The notes under the pieces: generated by a model
Databases searched by the model: none
What the model was told of the DNA's origin: nothing
Seen by the model: the letters and a program-made list of their open reading frames with translations, nothing else
Origin: Saxidomus purpurata
Taxonomy: Eukaryota > Mollusca > Bivalvia > Venerida > Veneridae
Direction: 5' to 3'
Length of the DNA stretch: 64,000 nucleotides
NCBI GenBank assembly: GCA_022818135.1
Contig: JAFMSR010000019.1
Location: forward strand, 2,232,649-2,296,648
Shown: positions 38,955 to 49,792 of the stretch, piece after piece
Layout: each line of letters starts with the position of its first letter
Position numbering within the stretch: position 1 is the first letter of the stretch
Translations under genes and position numbers: made by a program

Positions 38955-39475
38955 ACGTTTGAGAACATTTGAAAATTACAAGAGGGTAAGGCTTACTATT
39001 GACACGTTCTAATTTATTGTGTTTTTTAAAGAATAACAGACGTACATCCCTTGCAAAATACGGTGAGCGGGATGGATATAGATGGATATTTTATATTTCG
39101 GACAAATTCTACAGAATGATCAAGTTTTCCCTCTCAAGAAGACCAAAAAAAGAGAGCTAATACAAAAACAAAACAGGTGACGATTTTACTCAAACAGTCA
39201 TTGCTGCCAAATAAGTGTAATGGTACAAGGAAGCAGCCCAAGTCCCAGTCACGTCAAAGTATAGAATAGCAATTGTATGAAATTAGTCAAAAGCTCTCAA
39301 ATTTGCTGTCAAATGATTCCTCTATTAGATACATGAACTGAAACGAAAGACGATATACTCAGTTCCATTACGAAGAAAATCGAGGTGCTGTAGGTGATCT
39401 CCATGATCAGGCCAAGACTATCGGAAAATTGCAAAGCGATATTAAATTTATTTAAACCGTAACATTTTTCCTCTT
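38955..39475 (-). repeat. Inverted duplicate of intron 13145-13712
   Basis: The reverse complement matches the intron just upstream of the EGF exons of the mosaic gene. It runs straight into the acceptor of the inverted FReD exon a, so on the minus strand the order is intron segment then FReD exon a, with no EGF exons between. Confidence 0.75.
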
Positions 39476-40120
39476 AAATTATATGATCGCGCCAAGGACG
39501 TACCAAAACTAATTGATAATTTTGGCAGACGGTTGGGGGGGGGTGGGTATCGTTTACACTCATTTTACAAAATAATTCATGATTAACTAAACGTTTTTCT
39601 CATTTGTGATTGAACTTGAATGCTTAAGTTTGAATTTCAAGTAAAATCAGGCTATGGCCACTCAGGAGTAAGAAATATAATCAGAACCACACAATCAAAT
39701 TGTTGTGCTTCGTTAATCTTTGAGATAGTTAACGTTAACTTAAAAATGAACTTAAACATGTACCCAGATATAATGCCTTAGTAAATTTCGTATTCTTATA
39801 AGTGTTACAAAGTGTATTTACTATGTTCACGTTTTTAAAACATTACAACATTTGTATCTTGTAATGAGTGTGATAAGAACAACTTGAACATGGCAACGGT
39901 ACAATTGTGCCCTTTTAAAACAGTGTCCTGAAATTCAAATATTATATATAAATTTTAAAGATGTATATTAACTTGTCTACAAGCACGTGCATCTCTTCTT
40001 AATATATGCACAAGTTCTTTTTGTTCCTGTCAGGTTTAGTTTTCACAAAATGTTATCATTACTAGTTCAGCCGTTTTACATGGTAAATTGATCTGAATGA
40101 ATTCTTGTATTGATTTATAG

Positions 40121-41396
40121 GTGTTTCAAAACCGTTATGATGGGTCTGTTGATTTCTACAGAACATTTATTGAATATGAGAATGGATTTGGAGACATAGA
40201 AACCAACACAGAATTCTGGCTTGGTATGTTTATGCTTTAGATGTACACTTTGTAAGATTCAGGTTTACTTCTTTCAGCCCTTATTATGTATGTAAGACAC
40301 TTCAGTTGCCTTCGAAGTAATGCAGTTGGTTTGCAGTTTTGAAGATATATCGATATGCAGTAAATTTTTGTGTATGTAATTGAGGTGGGAAAACATAATT
40401 TAGTCTACCAATCTGGAGTCGCCAAGGTTCGAATCTATACACCGTGCACGTAAAGAACCAAGTGGTCTATGAAAACTCCTCAATAAAATATGAGTTAACG
40501 AAATTTTATAAACAGAAACAAATGTTGCATCGATGTTATACAGCGATAATTCCACTCATGAACACGAAAAGTAGTTATTTTACTGGTTGCTGTGCAACTC
40601 GTGAAAATATCACTAGGTGCTCACTAGGTAACTTATTACGTGATTTAATATGGAAACCAATAATTATCTTCTAATCATTATCTTCATGACTACATTTTTA
40701 AGGAAACCTAAATATTATAGATATTGGATATTTCAAAATGTGCTTACCTACAGGATTGAAGTACATACAGGAGCTATCTAACCAAGGGACAACTGAATTA
40801 CGAATTGATCTTCAAGCTGCCAATGGTACCAGGGCTTATGAGACCTTTTCCAGTTTTTCTCTGATTGACAACCAGAAATACAGGCTTAACCTTGGACCTA
40901 CTTCTTCCAAATCAAACAGTAAGTTGTTCTTCTCACAGTGATTGGCAATCATTCCTATTTGCAATTGCTTACACGTCAGATAAGATCGAAAGAGAGAGAA
41001 AAAGTTAGTAGTACTTTAGACTTCCATCGGTGCAGAATATTCCATGTATGACAAACATCACTTGATTTGAAGTTTCTGAGAAAAATGTTAGATATATAAA
41101 AATGAAAAACACACCTGTTTCTACTACATATTTTTCTAGTACTAGACGATGGAGTTCGCAAGTTTCACAACGGAAAGGCTTTTACAACCAAGGATCGAGA
41201 TTTAGACGAATCCAGTGGAAACTGTGCAGTCCAATGGAACGGCGCTTGGTGGTATGCAAATTGCCATAAATCGAATTTCAATGGGCAATATCTTACACCT
41301 GGAAGTAAGAGTAGTTGGAAGGGAGTGGTTTACGACAGCTTCAGCTATGGAGAGAGTCTTAAAACCAGCAAAATGATGTTGAGAAGGGTGAAGTAA
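40121..41396 (+). pseudogene. Partial FReD gene copy (exons b, c, d only)
   Basis: Three exons with good splice sites and open frames: 40121-40223 ([16 protein letters not shown] and so on to NTEFWLG), 40754-40918 (LKYIQELSNQGTTELRIDLQ) and 41140-41396 (KDRDLDESSGNC, GAWWYANCHKSNFNGQYLTP, stop TAA). Exon c and d lengths equal those of the complete gene. The first FReD exon is missing in this orientation, and the only candidate is inverted and frameshifted at 38.8 kb. No signal peptide, TSP1 or EGF exon was seen upstream. The open frames suggest a recent loss, or an assembly inversion of the first exon. If the latter, this would be a working gene. Confidence 0.8.
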
Positions 41397-42244
41397 ATCT
41401 TATGAAAGAAGTTGCAAAATGAGATACAAAACAATGAACATGTATATAGTCAAAATCAAGGGCAAAACAGTTTAGTTGTTGTAACAGATTAACGATTAAC
41501 AACGGTAATGTCTTATTCGTGGGTTTTACTTAGTACTCAATCAGTTCAGTATTTATTTCATTTATTTTGTAGATTTGCTATATTTTTCCAAAGCAGGTTT
41601 TATTTCGCTTATTAATAAGCAATATGAGGTATGTTGTACTTAAAATGTCGCAAATTTCACCTAAAGAGGCATACCGTAAACCAAGCAAATTATTTTCTGA
41701 ACATGTGCTTATGTTGCGTAAAATAATAAATTAATAAATGTATTTTTTATAAAGAACGTATATCTAAAACATCTATATCTGTCTCGTTTCTGCAAATAAT
41801 TCCAGTATAGAGGTCTAGTATAATACAACGCTGCCCAATTCAAATCAGCTGCAAAAATAAGCTTAAACGGCACTTCAACACGTCTTAGCGAATACTACTG
41901 ATGTTTTACACAAATATATATATATATATTGGATAAGAAAGCAAAAGCATATAGATAAATATTGTTGGGCTGACTTCTGATCTTAAGAGTTTATCTGATA
42001 TGTGATCATACAGAGATGTATTTTTGTCCGTTTTCTAACAGGGGAACTTGTTTTAAAACTATCCAATTTAATGAGTCTGATACATGTTTATATATATATG
42101 CACTAAACAAAATTTCTAAACGTCAAGTTGGTGGTTGATTTAAATATGAAAATAAAAGCAAATACACACAAACGTTTTATGCATTTTATTGCAAACATTC
42201 TTAGAAAATTTCGACGGGAATGATATACTTTTTCTTCAAAATCT
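41397..42244. other. Non-coding stretch before the assembly gap
   Basis: 3' flank of the partial FReD copy. It contains short AT repeats (near 41915-41930 and 42090-42100) and nothing else recognised. Confidence 0.4.
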
Positions 42245-42744
42245 NNNNNNNNNNNNNNNNNNNNNNNNNNNNNNNNNNNNNNNNNNNNNNNNNNNNNNNN
42301 NNNNNNNNNNNNNNNNNNNNNNNNNNNNNNNNNNNNNNNNNNNNNNNNNNNNNNNNNNNNNNNNNNNNNNNNNNNNNNNNNNNNNNNNNNNNNNNNNNNN
42401 NNNNNNNNNNNNNNNNNNNNNNNNNNNNNNNNNNNNNNNNNNNNNNNNNNNNNNNNNNNNNNNNNNNNNNNNNNNNNNNNNNNNNNNNNNNNNNNNNNNN
42501 NNNNNNNNNNNNNNNNNNNNNNNNNNNNNNNNNNNNNNNNNNNNNNNNNNNNNNNNNNNNNNNNNNNNNNNNNNNNNNNNNNNNNNNNNNNNNNNNNNNN
42601 NNNNNNNNNNNNNNNNNNNNNNNNNNNNNNNNNNNNNNNNNNNNNNNNNNNNNNNNNNNNNNNNNNNNNNNNNNNNNNNNNNNNNNNNNNNNNNNNNNNN
42701 NNNNNNNNNNNNNNNNNNNNNNNNNNNNNNNNNNNNNNNNNNNN
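42245..42744. other. Assembly gap, 500 N
   Basis: Exactly 500 N, a conventional scaffold gap size, so the true length is unknown. It interrupts the 5' part of a non-LTR retrotransposon. Confidence 0.99.
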
Positions 42745-44435
42745 ACTATTTGATCGCATGTGAAGATCTTTTTAATCATATTGAATATTTCAATGTTTTG
42801 GAAATGGATGAATCGCACCACTTCCCTAAAGCATGTAGACAGCAGTTTAGTATTTACATGCATCATAAAACACACACATTGGCTTCAGAAAGTACATCCG
42901 GAACGGTGTATCCAAAATTTAAATGGGATCACAATAAGTGTCAGACCTTTTTCATTGCTCTTGGCAGTCTTTTTGAATATCACAGAGATTCCATTCTCAA
43001 TCTTATAAATACAGACATTAATAGGGCTGTTAGCAAATTAACTACGGTATATCAAGAGGCTGCATTACACATGCGAGTGTATTCTAGGTCGAACAATACT
43101 ACAGTATTAATAACTCAACCTAAATAGTGGGATGAACAGTGCGATATATTAAAACTCACCAAATATAGGGCTTTGCGGCAGTTTAGAATATCTAATTGTA
43201 ATCAAGACCTTGATTATTATGAATGGAGGAAGAGACTTTTTAAAAATGCGGTAAATCAGAAATAAAACACGTTTCAAGATGGAGAACGCATGAGACTCGT
43301 TGACTGTTGTTAAATCATAAATGGAAAGTACTTAAGAAATCCAGACCCAAACAGAGCGTTAATAATTTAACTATTTCAACGAATGAATGGTTCATTTATT
43401 TTAGTAGCTTGTTATTTGATGAGGTTGCAGAAGTTATTGTTATTAATGATGAATATCCCGGAGACCAATTTCTGATTTCTGAAACAGGTAAAAGCCCAGG
43501 TAATGACGGATTAAATGCTGAATTTTATAACAGCCGATGTAATAGCTCCTGTTTACTATGCACTTTATTTAATAAGGTATTCATAAGCGGGAGTCTCTCC
43601 ACTTCGTGGCGCCAAAGTATAATTCCAATACATAAGTCAGGAGCCCTAAACGATCCAAGAAACTACAGAGGTATATCTGTAACTACCACATTGTACAAAA
43701 TCTTTTCAAACATAATGAACTGGCGGTTATATTCTTGGTCAGAAAATTGATGAATCTCAAGCAGGTTTTAGACGTGGTTATTCTGCAATTGATAATGTGT
43801 TTAGTTTACAAACCATGGCTCAGAAATATTTATCTAGACCTGGTGGTCGTTTTTACTGTCTGTATGTTGACTTTAGTGAAGCATTTGACAAGATCAACCA
43901 TAAAAGACTTTTTGAAAGTCTGCAATCTATAGGTGTAAACGGTAATTTCCTCATAATCTTTGCTCAAATGTATCAAACTTTACAATCATGTGTTAAAACA
44001 TCAACGGGGAAATTAACGATTACTTCCCGTGTAACATTGGTACAAGACAAGGGGATATAAGTAGCCCTATGGTTTTGTCTTTATTCATTGACCAGTTACA
44101 TGTATCCTCTTTATTGCGTGAAAAATGCAGTTCAGGTATCTTCATTGATAACTCGATACCAGACATATTATGTTTGATGTTTGCAGACGGCAAACTGCGC
44201 AGAAACTGTAGTCAAGCTACAACAACAACTCAATGTAATAGAACAATTTTGTAACTCAACAGGGATGGAACTCAACCTCAGTAAAGCGGAAATAATCGTT
44301 TCTAGAAATGGTGGACCCTTAAGATTTACTGAAAGATGGTTTTTTCGAGGCCAATTAGTTAGGGTTATCTGGAGATATAAATATTCGCCCGAAATAGAAA
44401 CCATCCATATTAATTTTTGTAAAATTATTCAGTGA
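42745..44435 (+). mobile_element. Decayed non-LTR retrotransposon (reverse transcriptase)
   Basis: The first 380 bases encode a LINE linker-like stretch. From 43480 on, reverse-transcriptase blocks follow in changing frames: GNDGLNAEFY, DPRNYRGISVTTTLYKIFSN, then CLYVDFSEAFDKINH (motif A), then a motif-B GTRQGDISSP segment, then LMFADG, where the second catalytic aspartate of motif C is lost. At least three frameshifts and several stops make it inactive. The pattern is of the CR1/L2/Jockey kind; the clade is uncertain. The 5' end lies in the gap. Confidence 0.85.
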
Positions 44436-44569
44436 GTGTATATTGTGTGGGATCACAACTATTTGATTTGATAAGATGTATCGTAAATATATGTTGTGTA
44501 TTTTTGGCAGGAGGCCTTTGCTACATTTAAGAAACTTTTGACTTTGGCTTGACTTGACTTTGAAGTGTC

Positions 44570-45593
44570 CCCATCAGAACTTTATAACACCAATGACATA
44601 TCACGTTTAACTTAATGATTGTTTCTCGATCAGAACGTTATAACACCAATGACATGCAATTTTCATGATCGTTTTTCCATCAGAACGTAACAACACCAAA
44701 AACAAATAATGTTCATAATTGTGTTTACATCAGAACGTAATACACTAATTACATGTAATGTTCATGATTGTTTTTCAATCTAAACGTAATAACACCAATA
44801 ACATATAATGTTCATGATTGTGTCCCAATCAGAACGTAATATCACCGACAACATGTCACTTTAATGAATGTGTTTCCATCAGAACGTGATTTCACCGATA
44901 GCAGGTCACGTTCAGGACTGTGTCTTTAAAAGAACGCGACAGCACCTATGACATGTAACGATCATGATTGTGTTTCCATCAGAACGTGATGTCACATACA
45001 TTATGTCACGTTTAATACTGTGTATCCATCAGAATGTGATATCACTGATAACGTTTCCATCAGAATGTGATAACAATAATAACATGTCATGTTCATGATT
45101 TTGTTTTCACCAAAATATAATAACGAAGATTGCATGTCATGATCATGATATTGTTTCCATCAGAATGCGATAACAAAGATAATATGTCATGTTCATGATT
45201 TTGTCTTCACCAGAAAATGATAACGAAGATTACAGTCGTGTTCATGATTTTATTTCCATCAGAATATGATAACAGCGATAACATATCATGTTCATGATTT
45301 TGCTTCCACCAGAATATGATAACAAAGATTACATGTCATGTTCATTATTTTGTTTTCATCGGAATGTGATTAGAACGACTACATGTCATGTTCATGATTT
45401 TGTTTTCACCAGAACGTGATTAGGACGATAACATATCATGTTCATGATTTCGGTTTCACTAGAATATGATAACGAAGATTACATGTCATGTTCATGATTT
45501 CGTTGTCACTAGAATATGATAACGAAGATTACATGTCATGTTCATGATTTTGTTTCCATCAGAATGTGACAACAACGATAACATGTTCGTGAC
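44570..45593. repeat. Minisatellite, 50-bp unit, about 20 copies
   Basis: Consensus like CATGTTCATGATTTTGTTTC then CATCAGAATGTGATAACA and a variable ATAACATGT tail. The anchor CATG falls at 45387, 45437, 45487 and 45537, an exact 50-bp step. Left copies are more diverged than right ones. The array begins soon after the LINE relic. Confidence 0.93.
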
Positions 45594-45980
45594 TTTACTA
45601 ACCATGCATTTGGAAGGATAATATAGGTTATGTTATGCTGTGTACACTTTTCCGATATGTAGTATATCATCCAGATAATAGTTGAATATTAATGTGTTCA
45701 AACAATCATCTTCGTTTATCCAACACATACAAAACAACGACATATAGAAGATATACCTAAGACGTATACCTAAGACATCATTCCTTACTATATACATGTA
45801 CATGTCCTAAGTGTCATAATTAAACGTTAAAACTGGCTGTAAATGCCAATACAAAACTTAATACATGTGTATCTTATTTCAATAATTTCCCACATATTTA
45901 CTACAAGTGTGAGGATTTACTATTTTTTGAAGATTCTGTCCATTGTATTCCTAAGACTGAAGTTTGTGTTTTAACATAAG

Positions 45981-46111
45981 TTCTGATTAGTTGCACCGCA
46001 ATTTTATCACAATACTTTACGGAACAAAATGAATTGAACTTTCAACTAAGAATCAGCGTTATCAAGAAGGACGATGTTGACCTTCAAAACGCTATAATGC
46101 TCGCCGAAACA
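45981..46111 (-). repeat. Terminal-exon duplication, copy A
   Basis: Matches 46902-47033 over about 130 bp at high identity (shared ACTTTACGGAACAAAATGAA, CAACTAAGAATCAGCG). It covers the 3' UTR and last codons of the minus-strand FReD gene. Confidence 0.85.
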
Positions 46112-46901
46112 TCAACTTTGAAGTTTTCAGAGACAAGTAGTTCTTTTCAAGTGGGAAGTAAATCATGCCTGCAGTGATATGATAGTACGAGTGTTTTCCG
46201 GGAACGGCGTAATGTCCGTTTAAGTTAGTTCCTCCACAGTTTTCATACCACCAAGCGCCATGCATATCCTCGGCACAGTTGTGACTCTAACGTTTCCGCA
46301 TCGTGATCATAAGTTGAAAATCGACAACCTTTGTTTAGCTTAAGTCCCAAATACCTGTATTCTGAAACCATTTAAAAATGCAGGCGTATTACTAACCCTT
46401 AAATTTGTGGTATCATTTCTTTGCATAGTAGTAATAAAAAGGTACAAACAAGTAAAGTATCTGCTTATAAGATGAAGATGAAAGCACTGAGAGTGATTGC
46501 CGAAGAACATTATCATGTAGTTTATTCCTAAGTAAACATGTTATACTCCTTAAAATTTAAAAATTAAAAATTAAAATTAAAACAAGACTTTTTTAAAGTG
46601 AAGTTAAATTCTCATTGAAAATTGACACAAAGATGGTTAACAACATGAGGTGGACTGCTAGCTTGCAACCCACATCATTGGTGTTTATACTCCCTGAATG
46701 AAACTTCCCCTATTTTTAGCCTTATACAATACTTGCAAATGCATTACTAATCAAACTCCACAAAAAAAACCGTTCGTCATAATGCATTTCACACATTAAT
46801 AATACAATTGTGAGCTAGAGTTTTGATTCTTTTGATGATTTAATGATCTTTTCAATTGTGTCCCTTCATAATGAAATGTGTTTTTTGTTTCGAATTTTAA
46901 T

Positions 46902-47033
46902 GTCCTAATTAGTAGCATCGCAATTTTGTCACTATACTTTACGGAACAAAATGAATTGAACTTTCAACTAAGAATCAGCGTTATCAAGGAAAACAATGTT
47001 GACCTTCGAAACACTATAGTGCTCGCCGAAACA
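46902..47033 (-). repeat. Terminal-exon duplication, copy B
   Basis: Second copy of the 3' end of the minus-strand FReD gene, lying inside the intron between exons c and d. It breaks off where the coding part of exon d would continue, so it cannot serve as an alternative last exon. Confidence 0.8.
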
Positions 47034-47160
47034 AAAGGGGAGATTAAAAGTGACTGCCAAAATATTATTAGGGTGAACAATGAAAGCAGTATTCCTTCAC
47101 ATTGTTTGGTCTGTTCAGAATAGCTAATTAAAAAAAAACGTATTTATGATAAACAACGAG

Positions 47161-47365
47161 TGTAGGACCCCAAAATGAGAAAAAGGGTCTCAAATGTGAA
47201 ATGATTTTACACTACATGTAAACACTGCACGACTAGTTTTTACATTTGTCGAAGGTTTAACAAATAGGATAAAATTATTTCACATTTGAGCTAGGGTTAG
47301 GGTCTCACATGTGTCGAACGGTTTTACATTACAGGAAGAAATTATGTTACGCTTTGGGTCCTACA
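47161..47365. mobile_element. MITE with long inverted repeats, 205 bp
   Basis: Left end TGTAGGACCCCAAAATGAGA, right end reverse-complemented TGTAGGACCCAAAGCGTAAC. Further in, both arms carry CTCAAATGTGAAAT followed by ATTTTA. No coding frame. It lies in the c-d intron of the minus-strand FReD copy, about 110 bp from exon c. Confidence 0.7.
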
Positions 47366-48014
47366 ATCGGGATAAAATGTTAAAAACAAACACATTTTAT
47401 CAACAGACATTCCTTTGGAAACAGTGACATTGTGATAATATTCTATCGTCAAAACGCATTAAAACGAAAGATATACCCATGTTGCTTTCCACCTTTTCGA
47501 AGTTTATGGTATAATCTGGACTCTCAGCTAGTGTAAAATTCTGAAATGTTTCGAATCCTTTAGTGTTATCAGCAGATGACACATCAATTCTTAGCTCCGT
47601 CGTGTCCAGGGAAACCAGTTCTCTAATTAATCGGAGACCTAAATTTAAACAGAACATAAACATGAAGCATTAAATTCAGGTTGAATATAAAATACGTAAG
47701 TTAAATGATCGGTTTACACTATCAAACACAACTGACTGACACACAGAAAAATTGAGAGATCTAACACTGAAAGAAAGTAGCATATAAGGTACCCATTGCA
47801 GTTTAAATATCAATCGTATAAAATCAACACTCTTTCAAAGGTCAGCAAGTGATGGTCAACAAATGTATATTTGAAGCGCATCACAAAGATCCGGAGGATA
47901 TTAAATTGAAATGATATTCCTTTCATCCTTAATTTAACACACAGTCACTCACTGGTCGAATTTGAGTTATCAATTTCAGAGTATCGAGCGACAACTATCT
48001 AAAGTTGTAATATA

Positions 48015-48440
48015 TAGAGTGCTGTCCATTGTACCATCAATTGAAACTGATGTACCGATTCCATCAAAATGCAAACATCCCCAAAACACGTCCCTCGCCA
48101 TCGAAGTTCTTTCAATGTCACCATAGTAACCTACACCCTTCAGGTAAACATTCTTAGGCCTTCATACACACATACACTTTCTTGTTCTTACTGATCACAA
48201 TCGAAGTTTCGTCACTGAACATAACATTTATCCACTTTCTATCACCTGTCCGTCCAAATATTTCGCACCAAACTTCAATCACTTCATCAAATAATCATCT
48301 ACTTCCAAGTGACAAGTGTCCTGATTGATAAATATCGACTTTACTGTTTAACGACAGATCCAATTCTTAGGTGTTTACCTTCTTTTCCATTTCACCAAAC
48401 GAAAAAGCTGCCTCTCGTCCCTATCATCAGTCTCTTAAAC
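48015..48440 (-). mobile_element. Tc1/mariner-like transposase relic
   Basis: On the minus strand, KWINVMFSDETSIVISKN matches the region of the second catalytic aspartate of Tc1 transposases, and further on HFDGIGTSVSIDGTMDSTLY matches the following conserved block. Stops and frameshifts separate the two. It sits in the b-c intron of the minus-strand FReD gene. The limits are approximate and no terminal repeats were identified. Confidence 0.75.
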
Positions 48441-49792
48441 TAACAGTATCTTTTCACGTTTAGACTGACTGTCTAAACGATGTAATAAGTAAGAAATTGT
48501 ACGCCGAATTTTACCCGTTATTTCTCTTATTGTCCTGTGATGTTGTCTCAAAGAAGAAGACAAGATATCAAGTCCTTTCTGTCGGATTGCTTATCACAGC
48601 GCGCGCGGTTGCTGTACAGTCAAACCTGAGCTAACGGGCCTTTTTGAATAAAGGTCAATCGATGAATAAAGGCAAGTCTTTCAGAATCCGATATTGATAG
48701 AAAAGAACAATTTGACCAACGAGTAAAGGTCACCTGTCATCAAAGGCCACATTTTGACTTCCAAAAGGATGAACTTTGTTCACATGTTTGACTGTATTTG
48801 CAATGTTAAGAACAAATTGTTACATTGGAGATTTCATTCTAATTTGTGTGAAAATCTTACAAGACTTACTACGTACCAAGCCAAAATTCCCCATCTTGAC
48901 TTCCGAATCCGTTTTCATACTCTGAAAAATTTCTGTAGAAATCAACGGACCCATCGTAACGGTATTGAAACAACTGAAAGAAAAGTAAGAGTATATAACG
49001 TTCGATGCGCCAAACGTACAGATATTTTTTGAAATATTAATTAGCCAAAATAGAGAAAACTATGCCTTAGACATGTTGTAGATTTGATAGTGTTGCATGA
49101 CTTTTGAATTTAAAATTCGCAAATATAAAATAAAATTTTCGACAATATTTTGACTTTGCAAAAGGGAAAATTCGTGACTATATATCTTTAACAAACAGGT
49201 CTTGATTAGACATAAACCATGTACAAAATCAAACTACACATATGTAGATGTAGAATACTAGTACAAAAGGCAATTAGATGGTGGAACGTTTTTCGATGCA
49301 GTTTAAGGCGAAAGTTTTTGAACAATAGCTATTTTTCAATTTTTTCAAACAAAGCTTTGAGTCAACTTCCATCGAAACTAAAGAAAAGCAAAACAGAAAT
49401 CTAGGTTGTGAATCAGTTATAGGTTAATCTAAAGGAAGGCAAAGGGCCTTTTTTGCCTTAATTGTATAAAAGGTATGTAAATAAACACACTTTAATTGTA
49501 CATGTAATGCTTATAGTCGTGAGGAAGAAGACACTTAACACAATCAGAGCTTCTGCCTTACTTTAAAGGTTGAATGTTGAAGTTCATTCCTAACATTTGC
49601 TTTCAATAAATTTGGCGAAACTGTAAGTTAGAGATAAATAAAATGTATTCGCTGATACCGTCCATCCTCCTCCACTTGTGGTCATATCACAATACACTTG
49701 TCTTTGTTGTCGACTTTTCCATGTTGTAATCGAATAAATACCGTCGTTTGTTATACCACTTTCGTTTAAGAGGTCAAGACAGTCGTTTAACT

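Larger units (their letters stand above)
46092..49792 (-). pseudogene. Minus-strand FReD gene copy, all four exons, frameshift in the last
   Basis: Exons on the minus strand: a 49659-49792 ([20 protein letters not shown], then [14 protein letters not shown]), b 48877-48973 ([16 protein letters not shown], ending GEFWLG), c 47477-47638 (LRLIRELVSLDTTELRIDVS) and d 46092-46371. Exons a and b have the same lengths as in the complete gene, and all have good splice sites. In exon d the frame that encodes RFSTYDHDAETL shifts by one base before SHNCAEDMHGAWWYENCGG, so the domain is broken unless this is a sequencing error. The rest of exon d is open to its stop. No signal peptide or module exon was seen upstream of exon a, so the copy may lack a 5' end or start elsewhere. 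Confidence 0.8.

Noticed and set aside
42103..43127. Open frames crossing the N run
   Set aside because: They are open only because N codons cannot be stops. The right part belongs to a decayed LINE.
44570..45593. Regular 50-bp repeats considered as a CRISPR array
   Set aside because: The whole unit repeats with drift and there are no unique spacers; this is a eukaryotic minisatellite.
47280..47310. GGTTAGGGT as telomere-like sequence
   Set aside because: A single unit inside a MITE arm; not a telomeric array.
48618..48745. CAGTCAAACCTG end as another pogo-like element
   Set aside because: Only one end is visible and no inverted partner was found nearby.
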